64,000 nucleotides of DNA from the NCBI GenBank assembly GCA_030144725.1, contig JASKMD010000014.1:1062350-1126349 (forward strand). Direction: 5' to 3'. Origin of the DNA: Haematococcus lacustris (taxonomy: Eukaryota; Chlorophyta; Chlorophyceae; Chlamydomonadales; Haematococcaceae). The translations under genes and the position numbers were made by a program. Numbering within the stretch: the stretch's first letter is position 1; every line of letters begins with the position of its first letter. Shown piece by piece: positions 20,893 through 32,595 of the stretch. Under the pieces are notes generated by a model. That model was not told the DNA's origin and did no database searches. It saw only the letters and a list, made by a program, of their open reading frames with translations.

Positions 20893-23348
20893 GGTCACCC
20901 CCGCCATTGGCCCCGCAAATGTGAGACGGTCTGGGGCGCGAATCTCCGAGTAGCTCGTGACAAAGTTTTGACGCAGCCGGGTGTAACAGGCGTATGCGAC
21001 ACCCACCAGCCGCAAAACACTAGCTCAGATCGGCGCCCGCCCAAACCTGACCTGTGCCTTCCGCTCCTAAAATACTCACGCACATCATGAGGCGAGGCTG
21101 GCAATCCTTCTACGCACGCCGTAAGCCGACGGCACAAGTGCAGTACGCCTGCTTGCATGTCAGTGCATGGAACATATAATTTGTGACTAGGCGCACAAGT
21201 CAGCCATCTGGCACCCCTTACCTCATTTACGTCGCGGCATGACTCTATGCAAATACAAGCTGCATCATGACAGCGCTACATCATCACTTGGCAACATGTT
21301 GTCGGGATGGCTCGGGATGGCTCTAGCTTTCAGTGTTACATGGGCCGTGGTGCCTCAACCTTCTTCCTCAGCTTCATAAGGCACATGTCACGCAACTCAT
21401 TCTTTGATTTACTTGAAACCCCTCTGATGTTATTGTGCTTGCACCATGCTTTCAATAGGTCCTTGTTCAGTGTATCAAATTGAGGCATACCAGGGGTGTC
21501 CAAGAGAATGAGCCTAATGCACTCTGCATTCAAAGCAGCTTGCCTAGCAGCTTCCTTGTCTAGCAGCATGGGCATTGGCTCAAGAGGCATGCTAGGATGC
21601 AAGGATGCTAGGATGCTAGGATGCAAGGATGATGGCTGGTGGTGGTCGACGGAAGAACACCTGCGCAATGCACATGCACACGTGCAGCATGCAAGGATGC
21701 TAGGATGCAAGGATGGCATGGAGCATAGCTGGCATAGCTGGTTAGGGGAGGGCTGGCAACCGGTGTATTGATACGTTGTGTTGTTGGTATCCCACTCACA
21801 AGTGAGATTCCACGGTATCCAGGTGTTCCCCCCGCGCCGACGATAAGGGAGAGGGCAGGTGTGGGGCGACCTGAGGGTAGCCTCCAGGTCGCTGAAGGGC
21901 ACCACATTGCCAACACCTGCAAAACAATAGACACATTACAGACGTTGTATGCCACTTCATTGGCACCTGATACATAGCTTCAACCACAGCCCTTACTACT
22001 TACTTGTGGGCAGTGAAGGTGGGAGGGGGCTGTTGTGGCTGCTCGGGAGGGGTTGGAAGAGAGGGTCGGGGAGGGGAGGGTGGCAAGGGTGGCTGCAGCG
22101 GGGGGGAAGGCGGCGGGGAGGGGCATGGAGACACTTGATCCTGGTGCTGGTCATCCAGCTCGGGGGGCAGGGAGGTGGGAGGGGGCTGCTGCTCCAGGGT
22201 CTGGCCATGTAGTGAGTGTGGCGGGGAGGGGGGAGGAGGTGTGGCTGCCGGGGTGGGGAGGGAGGAGGAGGATGTGGAGGGAGGCAGGAGGGGGGGAGGG
22301 AGGAGGTGGGGTGAGGGGGGGTGGGGAGGGAGGGAGGAGGGGGGGAGGGAGAAGGGGGGAGGAGGAGGTGGTTGCCGGGGTGGGGAGGGAGGAGGGGGGT
22401 GTTGCTTCTGGTGCATCCTGACGCAATCTCTATGCGCCAGGGGGGCAAGCCCTGCACGTTGGCATGCATCTACCACGCAGCCCATCAGCACGCTAGCGCG
22501 GCCAAAGACGATCAGGTAGGGGCCATGGCATGCGTCCTCCCCTACTCTCTCAACCGTCACAAACCCATTCCTACTCTTGGCTGGCGATGTGAGTTCACAC
22601 AAAGCACAACGCTTAGCGTTGGGCTCATTCCTTGCAGCTGGGTTCTTGAGATGGGGGTGATTTACAGGCATCCTGCACACACAATCAAAACGACAAGGGC
22701 GCTTGGGGCACACACCACAAAACATGGTTGGAAAAAAGTAGAAAAAGTTCGAAACTAAGGCTCATGACAGTTGTGTGTTACCCTCAGCTGTCCATGCCTG
22801 TCATGCGTTGCGCAAGTGTGCGCGTGAACATCAAAGTGACCTAAACAAGGTGACATATAATATAACCTTACCCACCTCCAGTTCACTGTTTTCAAGGGCT
22901 GATTGTCTTGGTGCACTGCTGCTTGGGAGACCCTTGGGCTGGTGTGGGTTTGGTGTTGATCCTCAACACAGCCAAGCACCTGTGGAGGTCAGCAGAATTG
23001 GCAGCATGTGTTAGCATCGTATGCAAAACGCATTAAGAAACAACACCCACTGCTTGCCTGAGATGTATTCGCGAGTTGCCCAGTCCAACGGCAGCAAAGG
23101 CTGCTCGGCACGGAAATGCCTCCGGCCACCAATCCGCCTCTCCTGTTGCGACACGCATATAAACAGATGGAGAATGACATTGCGAAGCTAAACATGTCGT
23201 CGACACAATGCAGTACAATCGACCAAAGAGGGCCTAACCTGCTAGCGACACCGTTGTGAGATGTAGAGCGCAACGGTGAAAGAATTACACGCAGCGGATC
23301 AAAGACGGTGTCAAAAAGTGAATTGCGGGGCCAATGGCGGGGGTGACC
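20893..23348 (-). mobile_element. 2.46-kb DNA transposon sharing the GGTCACCCC terminus, with 4-bp target duplication
   Basis: Perfect 26-bp terminal inverted repeats begin GGTCACCCCCGCCATTGG at 20893 and, in reverse complement, at 23348. Both sides carry TACA (20889-20892 and 23349-23352). The first 20 bases differ from those of the 3.25-kb element at 5526 by one base, so the two belong to one family. It encodes a different protein on the minus strand (21336-22725) and no copy of the SDG..QFK transposase. Confidence 0.88.
21336..22725 (-). CDS. Element-encoded Cys-rich / Pro-rich / SAP-like protein, unknown function
   Basis: Exon 1 (about 22000-22725) starts MFCGVCPKRPCRFDCVC, with further Cys pairs (RCALCELTSPAKSRNGFV), then a roughly 120-residue Pro/Ser-rich low-complexity stretch from a GGGGAGGGAGG tract. 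The last exon, in the frame 21336-21905, ends with a segment (LNKDLLKAWCKHNNI...SKSKNELRDMCLMKL) resembling a SAP DNA-binding helix pair. The junction between them is not resolved. Its position between TIRs suggests a DNA-binding accessory or domesticated cargo; no catalytic motif is visible. Confidence 0.5.
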
Positions 23349-23681
23349 TACAACAAGCATGGAGCAAAGCAGTCATACGCAAAAGCCTGTTGCTTTTGAA
23401 CAACTAAGGCAGGGGGCAGGGCGGGCGACAGGGGGACAGCAGCAGAAGCGAGAGTAGCAGTGGCGGCAGCAGCAGCAAAAGCAACGGGGGCGACAGCTGT
23501 TGCAGTACTGGCGGCTGTGGTAGGATCAGAAGCAGGAACAGGAGGGGAGGGGGGGCGAGTCCACATTTTGGATCTGGTCTGGCATGGCATGGTCTGGCCT
23601 GTAATTGATTTGCCTGACTGCGATAAGTGACTTCGCCTCCCGCGCCACTCAAACCGCGGGATCCTTCAGTAACTTTGAAAG

Positions 23682-26600
23682 ATGGCCTTGCCGGCAGAAG
23701 TGCCATACTTGCATATTTATTTGGCATTCACCCTGGGCGTGCCGCTTCTCCACTGGGCGCTGGACTTCCGCCAGCTTAAGGTACACTGCGACAAATAGAA
23801 AACCATGTCTTGGCACAGGCGATATTTTAACGCACAGTGTTGCCCCCAGGCCTTGCGCAACAAAGAACCCCCCCCCGAGCTGGCCTCAGCAGCATTCAAG
23901 GATCCGAACCTATACAAGAAAACACAAGCATACAGCCTTGACAAATGGTGCGAGCCAGGTCAGCCTCTTGGCACCCTGCAACTTCCCCCCTGCCCCCTCC
24001 ACTCTTCCCTTGACCCAAGTCGTGTCTGAAGGGAAGCTTGCATGCAATTGTGTGCAGGTGGTTTGGCCTTTTCCACTCCATGTACAGCCTTTGTGAGAAT
24101 GTGACTGTCGTCTTGCTGGGCTTGATACCATGGACATGGACCGCAGCTGGCCGGGCCCTGACCCATCTCCCTCCAGGCCTAGCAGCCAGCCTCCATCTTG
24201 GGCCTGGGGCCAGCCCCATGGCAAGAGAGCTGGCTACCTCCGTGCTCTTCATGCTGGCATTCTCAGGTCAGTCACACTATTCTGCCCCATCTACTGGAAT
24301 GTGCCCGCCTCTCCCTGGTTCACACATTCACTTACTTGCTGCCTGCCCAGCTCCATGCTTGCATGGTGGGCACCGCGTGCCCCCATGACATCATGGGCAG
24401 CACTGCGACAAGGTGTTAATGACCTGTTCCCGCAGGCTTCACTCTGTTGTCCAGCCTGCCCTGGTCCCTGTGCTCCACCTTTGTGATTGAGGCGCGGCAC
24501 GGCTTCAACAAGCAGACGCTGGCCCTGTTCATGAAGGACACGCTGATGTCCATTGCCCTGGGCCTGCTCATCCTGCCGCCAGTAGTGCTGGTGTGTGGGG
24601 CGCTGAGGGGCGCGGCAGCTCAGCACTCCATTCCAGCAGCCGCCATCATCCTGACGTGGCACATGAATGACATGGCATAGCACCTACATGCTCACAGTGT
24701 TGCTGGGTCCAGGGTGATGGCCTATCACAAAGGGCGCCCCGGGCTGGGTAGTCCTCTTCATCATTACATGGCATGTGCCTGTTGGCAAAGCTGTGTCACA
24801 CAGACTATGCCAGTTGTGGGAGACGCTGGGCTGTGTGTGGGTAGGCAGTTATGCCCTACAGCAGGTTGTGATGTTGGAGCCAGGAGCATGCCGTCATTTC
24901 CCTTCCCCCAGCAAAATAGCACACCCTGGAGTTTTGAGGCATGCAGGCAGGCAGCGTCAACCAACAGCCAGAAGCTGAGGGCCCTGCTGCCCGTGTTGAG
25001 TCAATGGAGGTGGTGTGATGTGGTATGATGTGATGTGCATCGCAGGGCATCACCTACATCCTGCTGGTGGCAGGGCCCATGATGCCCCTGTACCTGTGGC
25101 TGTTTGTCCTGGCCTTCTCACTCTTCTTCATGACAGTGTGAGTGCCCAGGCAGTTTGTGCTACTGCAAGTCACGCATGCTCGCCTGCATCCTCCCCGCAG
25201 CTATCATTGTGCAGTGGCCTGCTCATGCCCTGCTTGCTGGCCTCAGTTGGGCGACCAGGCATGGACCAGGGGTGAGGGTGTGACCAGGGGTGAGGGTGTG
25301 ACCGGGGGTGAGGGTGTGACCAGGGGTGAGGGCGTGCCTCTGTGGGGTGACACTGGCCAAGGGGTGTAGTTGATGGACCGGGCATGGACCATGGGTGAGG
25401 GCACGGTGCGCCCCGCAGGTACCCCACCCTGATCCAGCCGCTGTTCAACAAGTTCCTGCCTCTGCCAGAGGTACGACCCGCACCCATGCAAGCCCAAGGC
25501 TCAGGAGCAAGCCAGCAACCACACAAAACAAGCAACACAACAGGAGAAACATGCAAGCAGAATGGGCAAGCATGAATGGGCACTGGATATGCAGTGCCTC
25601 ATCATCACACACACAAAGGAATAGCATCAAAGCATCAGCATCATGACTTGATCAAGGTGTGCTCGTGGTCGCTGCACTGCCGTGTGGTCTGGGTGGTGGT
25701 GCAGGGTCCCTTGCGCACGCAGATAGAGCAGCTGGCCGGCAGCCTGCGCTTCCCGCTGAAAAAGCTGTACACCATGGTGAGCTATGCAGCATGGGGAAGC
25801 AGCAGGCGGCAGAAGGGAAGCTGCAGGTGGCATGGGGAAAGGCAACAGGCAGCATACATAAATTGATAGACCGCATGGAGTGCTGCAGCCGCCTGCCAAG
25901 CACTGGAGCATCATGGGGGTGTGGGTTCTTAGCCAGATGCCGGCTGCTGCTGCTGCTGCTGCTGCTGCTGCAGGATGGCAGCAAGCGCAGCGCGCACAGC
26001 AACGCCTACATGTACGGCTGGGGCCAACACAAGCGCATCGTGTTGTTCGACACCCTCATCTCCCAGTGCTCCACTGACCAGGTGGTGGCGGTGCTGGCGC
26101 ACGAACTGGGTGAGAGCCACATGCTACAGGGGCCTGAGGGATCAGGGGTCAGGGGGGCCTGGGGTCAGGGGGGCTGGGGTCAGGGGGTCTGGGGTCAGGG
26201 GTCAGGGGGTCTGGGGTCAGGGGTCTCTAGGGCTCCACAGAGGTGCAGGGCTCCATTGGGTGAGTGCAGGGTGGCCAGGGTGAAGCTGGATGATGGCGGG
26301 ATGATGGGGGAGCAGGCTGCAAGGTGCAGGGGCTGGAGTCGAGGCGGCTGGCGGGAAGGTGTTAACTACAGCGTGTGGGGGCCCATGCTGCTGATGCCCA
26401 TAGTGTGTTGGCATCGCCCCATACTGCATTCTTGGCTTTTTCCCGGTTTCGCTGTTGGGGTGGAAAACATTGCAGGCCTTTGCTGTCGGGCTGGACACCT
26501 GTTGCAACACACACAGATAACGCAACAGAAGAGAGCTTGGGCAGCATTGACAGCAGCAGAAGACACATGCACAATGACCGTGCAAGCCTTTATTATGATG

Positions 26601-28602
26601 GCCATGCAAGCCTAGATTACGAAGCCAACATTATGGAGCCAAACCTGTGTTATCACTAGTGCATGGGTGGCATGTACTATTGCCGCCCACTGTGTCAAGC
26701 AGCAGCAGCAGCGATAGGCCAGCTGCAATCCACTGCCCCCTGCCCCGCCTGCCCCGAAGGCCACTGGAAGCTGCGTCACACGCCCATCAACTTTGCCGTG
26801 GGCCAGGCCATCACCTTGATCAACTTTGGGCTGCTGGCCTTCATCCGCAGCCAGCCAGGGCTGTACACCGCCTTTGGCTTTCACGGCGAGCAGCCTGCCC
26901 TGGTGGCGCTGGTGCTGTTCCAACTCATCAGCACCCCAGTGGATGAGGTGGGTCGTGGGTGGGTCAGTGGGTGGGTGGGTCAGTGGGTGGCAGTTTTTTT
27001 TTTTTTGCGCTATTGATAGCGTTCGCTATGAAAAGCCCTATTTGGGAGGCCGTTTCGCGCTATGAAACTGGGTGGGTCAGTGGGTGGGTGGGTCAGTGGG
27101 TGGATGGGTGGGTGGGTGGTGGTGGTAGCCATGACCGTGACTGTGCGGGTGGTTGCTCCTTTGTTCACGCAACATGAGGCCAGAGAAGGGTGGCCTGCAC
27201 TCCACACAGGGAAGGGTGGCCTGCACCGCTCCAGCCGTCTGCTCCAGGCTGCCAGGCCTTGCACATGCAGGGCCCTGCTGCTAAGGGTTGCCCTGAAGCT
27301 GTGTGGGAGGCATGCTCCTGGAGGTGTCCAGTGGTTTGTAGCTGCTGTGGGGCTGAGGGCCAGTCATGCTCCTAGAGGTGCCTTCATGCCCTGTCACCAA
27401 ATGTGTCAGCATTGCAGCAAGTGCTCTGGGGCCAACATGGGGCCTGCATGGGGCCAACATGGGGTCGACATAGGCCCTGCATGGGGCCTGCATGGGGCTT
27501 CTAGAGGCCTCTCATGGCCTTCTGCCAACTGTGCCCACACCTGCTGCCTCGCTGCTGCGTATGATGCTACCAGACTGTAATGGGGTCGGTTGTGTGACTA
27601 CATGTGTGCCCATGGTGCTGATGGCAGCAGTGCTGAGTGTGGGTGGGTGTGGGTGTGGCTGCCTTACCCGCAGGTCATCAACTTTGCCATGCACTGTGTA
27701 AGCAGGACCTTTGAATTCCAGGCTGACAACTTTGCAGTGCAGCAAGGCCATGGCGTGCCCCTCAAGACTGCCCTGCTGGTCATGGAGGAGGAGAACAAGG
27801 GCGCCATGCATGTGGACCCTTGGTGAGCATCCCACTCAGCCTCCTGCCCAGCCCCCCACCCAGCCTCCTACCCACCTCACAGGCCTGGCCCAGCCTCCTG
27901 CTGTTGTAATGTGACACGCTGCCGCTGCTGTCCAGCTGCCACCAGCCTGCCTGCTCTGTCTGCTGCTCACTGGCATGGCATGGCACGATGCTGTTGATGT
28001 GGACGTGGCTGTTGCTGCTGCTGCTGCTGCAAGATCAATAAGGAGGTTTTACCTTAGTAGTAACAGGGAAAGGGATGGCGGCACAGACAGGGCAGGGCAG
28101 CCAGGCTTTGATCAGACTTGCTCAGCCTGTCAGCATTGCATCACACCGCCTACGCTGCCTCCCAACACCCTTCACACACCAGCAGGCCGTTGCGTGACAT
28201 GTGATGACAAGGGTTTTGTCAGCTAGGCTGTCAGGCTCCATGTGCACAGGAAGCACAGATGTGCCACCTGGTCACACTGCAGAGGGGCAATGTCACACCC
28301 CTGGCACTTACACACGGGTGGTGCCATGCAGTTTAGCAGCCCCAGTAATGCTGGAGGCAGGTGTACTGTGCTGACATTGGGCTGAGCCACAGACTGCACA
28401 GACAATCTACCATGACGAAGATTGTTCACATTGTCTTAACTATCACCCTGGCATGGCTATTTGGCTCTGCCCTGGGCGACCATTGCTGTGTCGCTGTCCT
28501 CCCTGCAGGTTCAGCGCCTATCACTACAGCCACCCGCCCCTGGTGGAGCGGTTGAGAGCCATTGACAGAGCAGTGGCGGGGCTAGCCAAGAAAACGACGT
28601 GA
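23682..28602 (+). CDS. STE24: CAAX prenyl protease 1 (STE24/ZMPSTE24 family), complete, 11 exons
   Basis: Zinc metalloprotease of the ER membrane that removes the C-terminal tripeptide from prenylated proteins. The exons keep phase throughout: 23682-23780, 23850-23947, 24058-24266, 24436-24590, 25046-25137, 25419-25470, 25705-25776, 25974-26109, 26760-26947, 27674-27822 and 28509-28602, giving 447 residues, close to plant STE24. Motifs: FVIEARHGFNKQT, the zinc site HELGH split by the intron 26110-26759 (HEL-G|HW), SNAYMYGW, the third-ligand region FEFQADNFA, and the terminal SAYHYSHPPLVERLRAID. Several hydrophobic segments fit a multi-pass protein. The acceptor of exon 9 (CCGAAG) is weak and is the least certain junction. 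Introns hold GGGTGGGTCAGT and GGTGAGGGTGTGACC repeats. TGTAA at 28671 fits an algal polyadenylation signal. Confidence 0.95.
25255..25345. repeat. 19-bp tandem repeat in a STE24 intron
   Basis: Four copies of GGTGAGGGTGTGACCAGGG between exons 5 and 6. Further intronic arrays of GGGGTCAGGGGTCT (26140-26230) and GGGTGGGTCAGT (26945-27118) are of the same character. The last is interrupted by a T-run and about 60 bp of unrelated sequence at 26993-27064. Confidence 0.85.
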
Positions 28603-28670
28603 CAGCTTAACTTGAATAAGTGTGACGGTCGTCACGCAAACGCTGGTACATGTACACTCTTCTGCCGTGC

Positions 28671-28675
28671 TGTAA
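28671..28675 (+). terminator. TGTAA polyadenylation-type signal for STE24
   Basis: TGTAA, the usual poly(A) signal in chlorophyte algae, lies 69 bases after the STE24 stop codon and before the convergent gene ends at 28772. Confidence 0.5.
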
Positions 28676-28771
28676 TTATGACATGCCACGGTTTCGTGTA
28701 GACTCAATCGCACTGCTTCAACACTGCACAGCAGTCTTTCTGACACAACGGAAGACCCAGCCATGTGCTAG

Positions 28772-30248
28772 CTACCGTATGGTGCTCGCTGTTGCTGCAA
28801 CCTCTTGCTGCCAGCCTAGAGTAGCCAGCTCATGCCTGCACAGCTGCACTCGGCGTTCTAGCGCCTTGGAAGCCGCCTCGCAGGCCCCCAACCCCACTGC
28901 TGCCTCCGCCAGATCATCTCCGTCAAGCAGCAGCGGTCCTTCTTCAAGCACGTCCTGCAATGAGCGTGGAGATAGGCAGGCATGAGGCATACGTGACCCC
29001 AAAGGGTGGTAGTGATGCCACTGACTGAATTGAAACCCAGTGCCTGACTGGTCAGGTGGGCAAGCAGTCCTGCAGCTGTCCCTTTGAGTGGGCATTTCAT
29101 GACGGCTTAAGCGGTGTAAGCCACATCATCATCATTGGGTGTGCATGCCTGATGAGCCATGGTGCTGCTGGACAAGAGCACGCACAAGACGCACATGGCG
29201 ATGCTCGACACTGGAGGAGCATGGTGCTGCCTCTCATGGGGCTGACGCGCCTCGACATGGTTTACTAGGGGAGGGGAGATGGGGCTAAGGGCTGAGAGGT
29301 GGTGGGTGACAACCATGGGCTGCGTCTTGCAGGGATACTGCACGCCTGTCCTCTGGTGCCCCATTCAGGACTCCCATTCACATGCCCCAGACTCCGCCCC
29401 CCATAGGCCTGATAGGGATGGCTGGAAGTGGGATGACCTAGAGGGTGGAGGATGATGGGGGTCGCGGATACCCAACACAAAGAACATGGCACAGCCGCGG
29501 ACAGTGTGTGGGTCATCCTGCCTAGAGGTCCCAGGCACCCCAGAGTCTCAGCAGGCTAATGAGGGATGGCTGGCTATCTTCTTGCGATGAGTGGAAGGAT
29601 GATGGGTTCGCGGATCTCAGATGCAAAGAGCACTGCTCTCACCCAGGGAGCAACTACCCTGCCCTGTTGACACCCAGGACCATAAGAAACTCCAGCGCAA
29701 CATGACAAGGCATGGCTGTGCAAATCCGCCCTGAGCAGACTGCTCTCTTCCACCTGCCTAGTCCCACCAGCCAGAAGCATGGCCTCAGGTGACACAGTCC
29801 AATGTGAGGTGACACACTCCCATGTGCCAGCTTCTGACTAGGTCATCTCAGGTCTAGCAGGTCTAGCAGGGTCTAGCAGGTTAAATGGAGATCTGCTGTG
29901 TGTGGTACAATGGGCCACAGTGGCAATAATGATGGGCCCACAGAAGTGACTGGCCACAGGGTGATGCAGAAGTGCAAGCCAGTGAAGCGCGGGGTGTGAA
30001 AGTACTCACATGGAGCTCATGGAGCATGATGTCCAACTCCTTGACACGCCGAAGCTTCAGGCTGGACCGTAAATGTGCTGTTTGCAGCTCGGAGTGCAGC
30101 TGTCTGATGGTAGCCTCAGAGGCGAGCAACTGTGGACAAGGCACTCGAGGGCTAGTTTGCTTGCAGCATGCCATAGATTGCTGCCAGTATGCTGTTGCTT
30201 GCTTACCTGTTGCTCCATCAATTGTGACTTTAGGTTCCTGGTTCCCAT
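28772..30248 (-). CDS. Small coiled-coil protein gene, unknown function
   Basis: Three exons are supported by splice sites and phase 0: 30207-30248 (MGTRNLKSQLMEQQ, donor GTAAGC), 30010-30129 (TIRQLHSELQTAHLRSSLKL..., donor GTGAGT) and 28954?-28772 (last exon, DVLEEGPLLLDGDDLAEAAV to TASTIR and stop). Direct joining gives 114 residues, mostly amphipathic helix with leucine heptads. One or more middle exons may exist in the roughly 1.05-kb gap (for example a phase-0 VEESSLLRADLHSHAL segment near 29690-29755). It ends tail to tail with STE24. No family recognised. The exon pattern makes a real gene likely; the product is unassigned. Confidence 0.55.
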
Positions 30249-31735
30249 GAAGCTGGCTTGCTGAGCCGGTGGGTGGGGCGTTTGTTGTGTCCTCGATGCT
30301 TGGTCCCTGGGGACAGCCAGTACGGCAGAAACGCTATCTCAATATGAAAGTGAGACGCTGGCAGTAAGTTAGCTTTGCTGAACCCTTCTGTTGTATTCTT
30401 GTGCCCTTACGGACTGCCAAGTTTTAGCGCGGGTTTATGTCTCACCAGATGCATAGGGCTATGAACGCAGCAACTATCAAACCGCAGGTGCATCGATGCA
30501 AATGCAGGCTCGCTCGCGGACAGCGATGGGATGTGCTAGCCCGCTGAGTTAGCACTACAGCAGAGTCAACGCAGCCTGATTGTGTGCAGGACTGGCGATG
30601 CATCTGCTCTGACTGCTTGCGTTACTGGCGCAGGTAGGGGTTAAGTCTGCCAAATGTCTGCCAACCGCCAACGGTACGGAAGTTGGTTGGCGAGTTGTGC
30701 ACCAAGCTGTGTCATCAGAGCTGTCTCATTAGATTAGTCGTGTTATTAGTCGTGTAGTAGTCGGCGTTGCTGTAACCCGTGTGTAACCCGTGTGACCACA
30801 GCGCGCTGGTCGCATCCACAGCCGCGGCTGCATCCACAGCCACGGCCGCGGCTAGCAAGCGGGGTAATGCAAAAAAAAGAACTTCTGCCGTCTGTGGTTC
30901 AAGGACACTTGGGACATCCAGTACGGTTCGGATAGCCTGGTTTACGGCCATTGCAAGGCTTGCCCGCGGGAGGACGTGGCGAGGACGTGGCGAGGACGTG
31001 GCGAGGACGTGGCGATGGACGTGATGTCTCGAGTCTGAGCCAAGCAAGCAGGCAACATGTCTGCAAATCCCGCAGCGGAGGCGCTTCTAGCAAGCGGCGA
31101 AATGAAGGGAACAACTGCGGCCCTGTACCTCCAAATGAGCACGGGGGTTTATTTCCCATGCACATAATGGCGCAAACGGTCAGCATGGGGTCAAACCTAT
31201 GAGGCGGGACGGTTGGGCATCAAGAAGGCGGAGATGAGTACTCTTCAAATAGTAAACGGCTAACACTTACCCCATTCACAAACCACATCTTCTTGTGTGT
31301 GGCACGAATGAGCCTGTCTATGGCACAGGCACATGCACGGGCACGTACACGAGCATACAGCGTACACGAGCATGAGTATACTTCAGTGATTGTAAGGGGA
31401 CATGTGTAAGACGACCAGAACATAGAAGCAGGTTGCTGTCTTCGGGAACCGAACCTCAGTGGGAACCTTGTCAAGCCACGTCTAACAACGACCTAATGAG
31501 ACGACCTAATGAGACGCACTTGACTAATATTAGATCTCATTAGAACTAATGAGAAAACCCGCACCCTAAACACATCAATTCTATGCTACTCAAAACAGGT
31601 CTTTATTACAAACCACCAACTATCTCGCTAATTGAAGTCCACTAACTCGCCCACACACCTACACCAGCACACCTACATCACGCACAGGCAGAACCTGGTC
31701 CCAACATGTAAACAGCTGGCTGCATGGCTGCATGG
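30249..31735. other. Intergenic region, no gene recognised
   Basis: Frames up to 110 codons have no recognisable motif. A 12-bp GAGGACGTGGCG repeat (four units) lies at 30970-31015. 31485-31560 is AT-rich with repeated ACCTAATGAGACG and an imperfect palindrome around CTAATATTAG, similar in style to 56740-56800. Confidence 0.4.
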
Positions 31736-32012
31736 CTAGGGGTCGAGCTTCACTGCCTTGCCTTGTGCCCTTGGTGGGCTAGTCCCACATTGCTGGCTGC
31801 GTTGCTGCTCGGGGCTTACAGCCTGTTGTAGCTGTTGGCGGGCTGTTATCTTGCCTACAATCTGTGCGTCATCTCTATGACCTCCCAACCCCTCAGGAGG
31901 GTGGGGCGATAGGTGTCGGCAGTGAACACATGCTCGATGTAAGCAGCAGCTTAAGAACTGTCTAGTGTACACATCACTGTGCTGCATGCTGCTGGGGCTG
32001 GGCCTTGGGTGC

Positions 32013-32507
32013 TCAGTCTCGCAGCTTCTTGAATCCCATTGCTGGGTACCCATTGCCTAGGGCAGGAGCCCTTGCTTTGCGTGGCCACCAGCACAGCTCT
32101 ACTGGGCGCCATTGGGCCTCCCCTACCCGCTCGAGATTGAGGGCTGCGTTGCAGTCCCTGTCCACCCATCTGCCAATGTCCCCAGGGGTAGCCTGGTCCA
32201 GCTTAGGGCACCACATGAGGCCCCACACCTGGTGGCCTGGTGGGCTTGCTGCGGTCCAGCCCCGCCTCACATGGTTGGGGGCTGTTCATAGCTGAGCTGA
32301 CCCGGCTGGTGCAAAACTCATCCAATGTCACCACCTTGCCCAGCAGCTTGTCTGTTGGCTTGCCGCTATTGGGCCTCTCCACCACATTGCGATAGGCCTG
32401 CAGCACAGCCTTGACCCCCCACCCGATGCCAACATTGCCAAAGAACACCACTAGCTGCTTGTGTGTTCCCCACCGCTTCTGGGACTCAATGGCTGCCTCC
32501 TCCTCCA
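32013..32507 (-). pseudogene. Fanzor copy A: C-terminal fragment with a frame break
   Basis: RNA-guided nuclease of the Fanzor group (eukaryotic TnpB relatives). The fragment begins after an intron acceptor at 32508 with LEEEAAIESQKRWGTHKQ, then LVVFFGNVGIGWG, a VTLDEFCTSR block (the DExxTS motif carrying the putative rearranged RuvC-II glutamate), and in another frame GLMWCPK and GRWVDRDCNAALN (RuvC-III DRDxNAA). The +1 shift lies at about 32230-32270 and no plausible intron bridges it. RuvC-I and the N-terminus are absent: an OPR-like fragment lies directly upstream. Compared with copies B-D it lacks the Lys/Ala-rich insert before RuvC-III, so it is a separate lineage. Probably dead. Confidence 0.75.
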
Positions 32508-32595
32508 GCTGCATGCAATGCGCACAACATCTTGGAAAGCACCTAGCAGGTCACATGGGGGCAAGTTATCAGCGTCTGGCCCTGCCCCTCCCACC

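Noticed and set aside
22000..22470. Pro-rich frames and Gly/Arg-rich opposite frames as separate genes
   Set aside because: They are a low-complexity GGGGAGGGAGG tract within the element-encoded ORF at 21336-22725.
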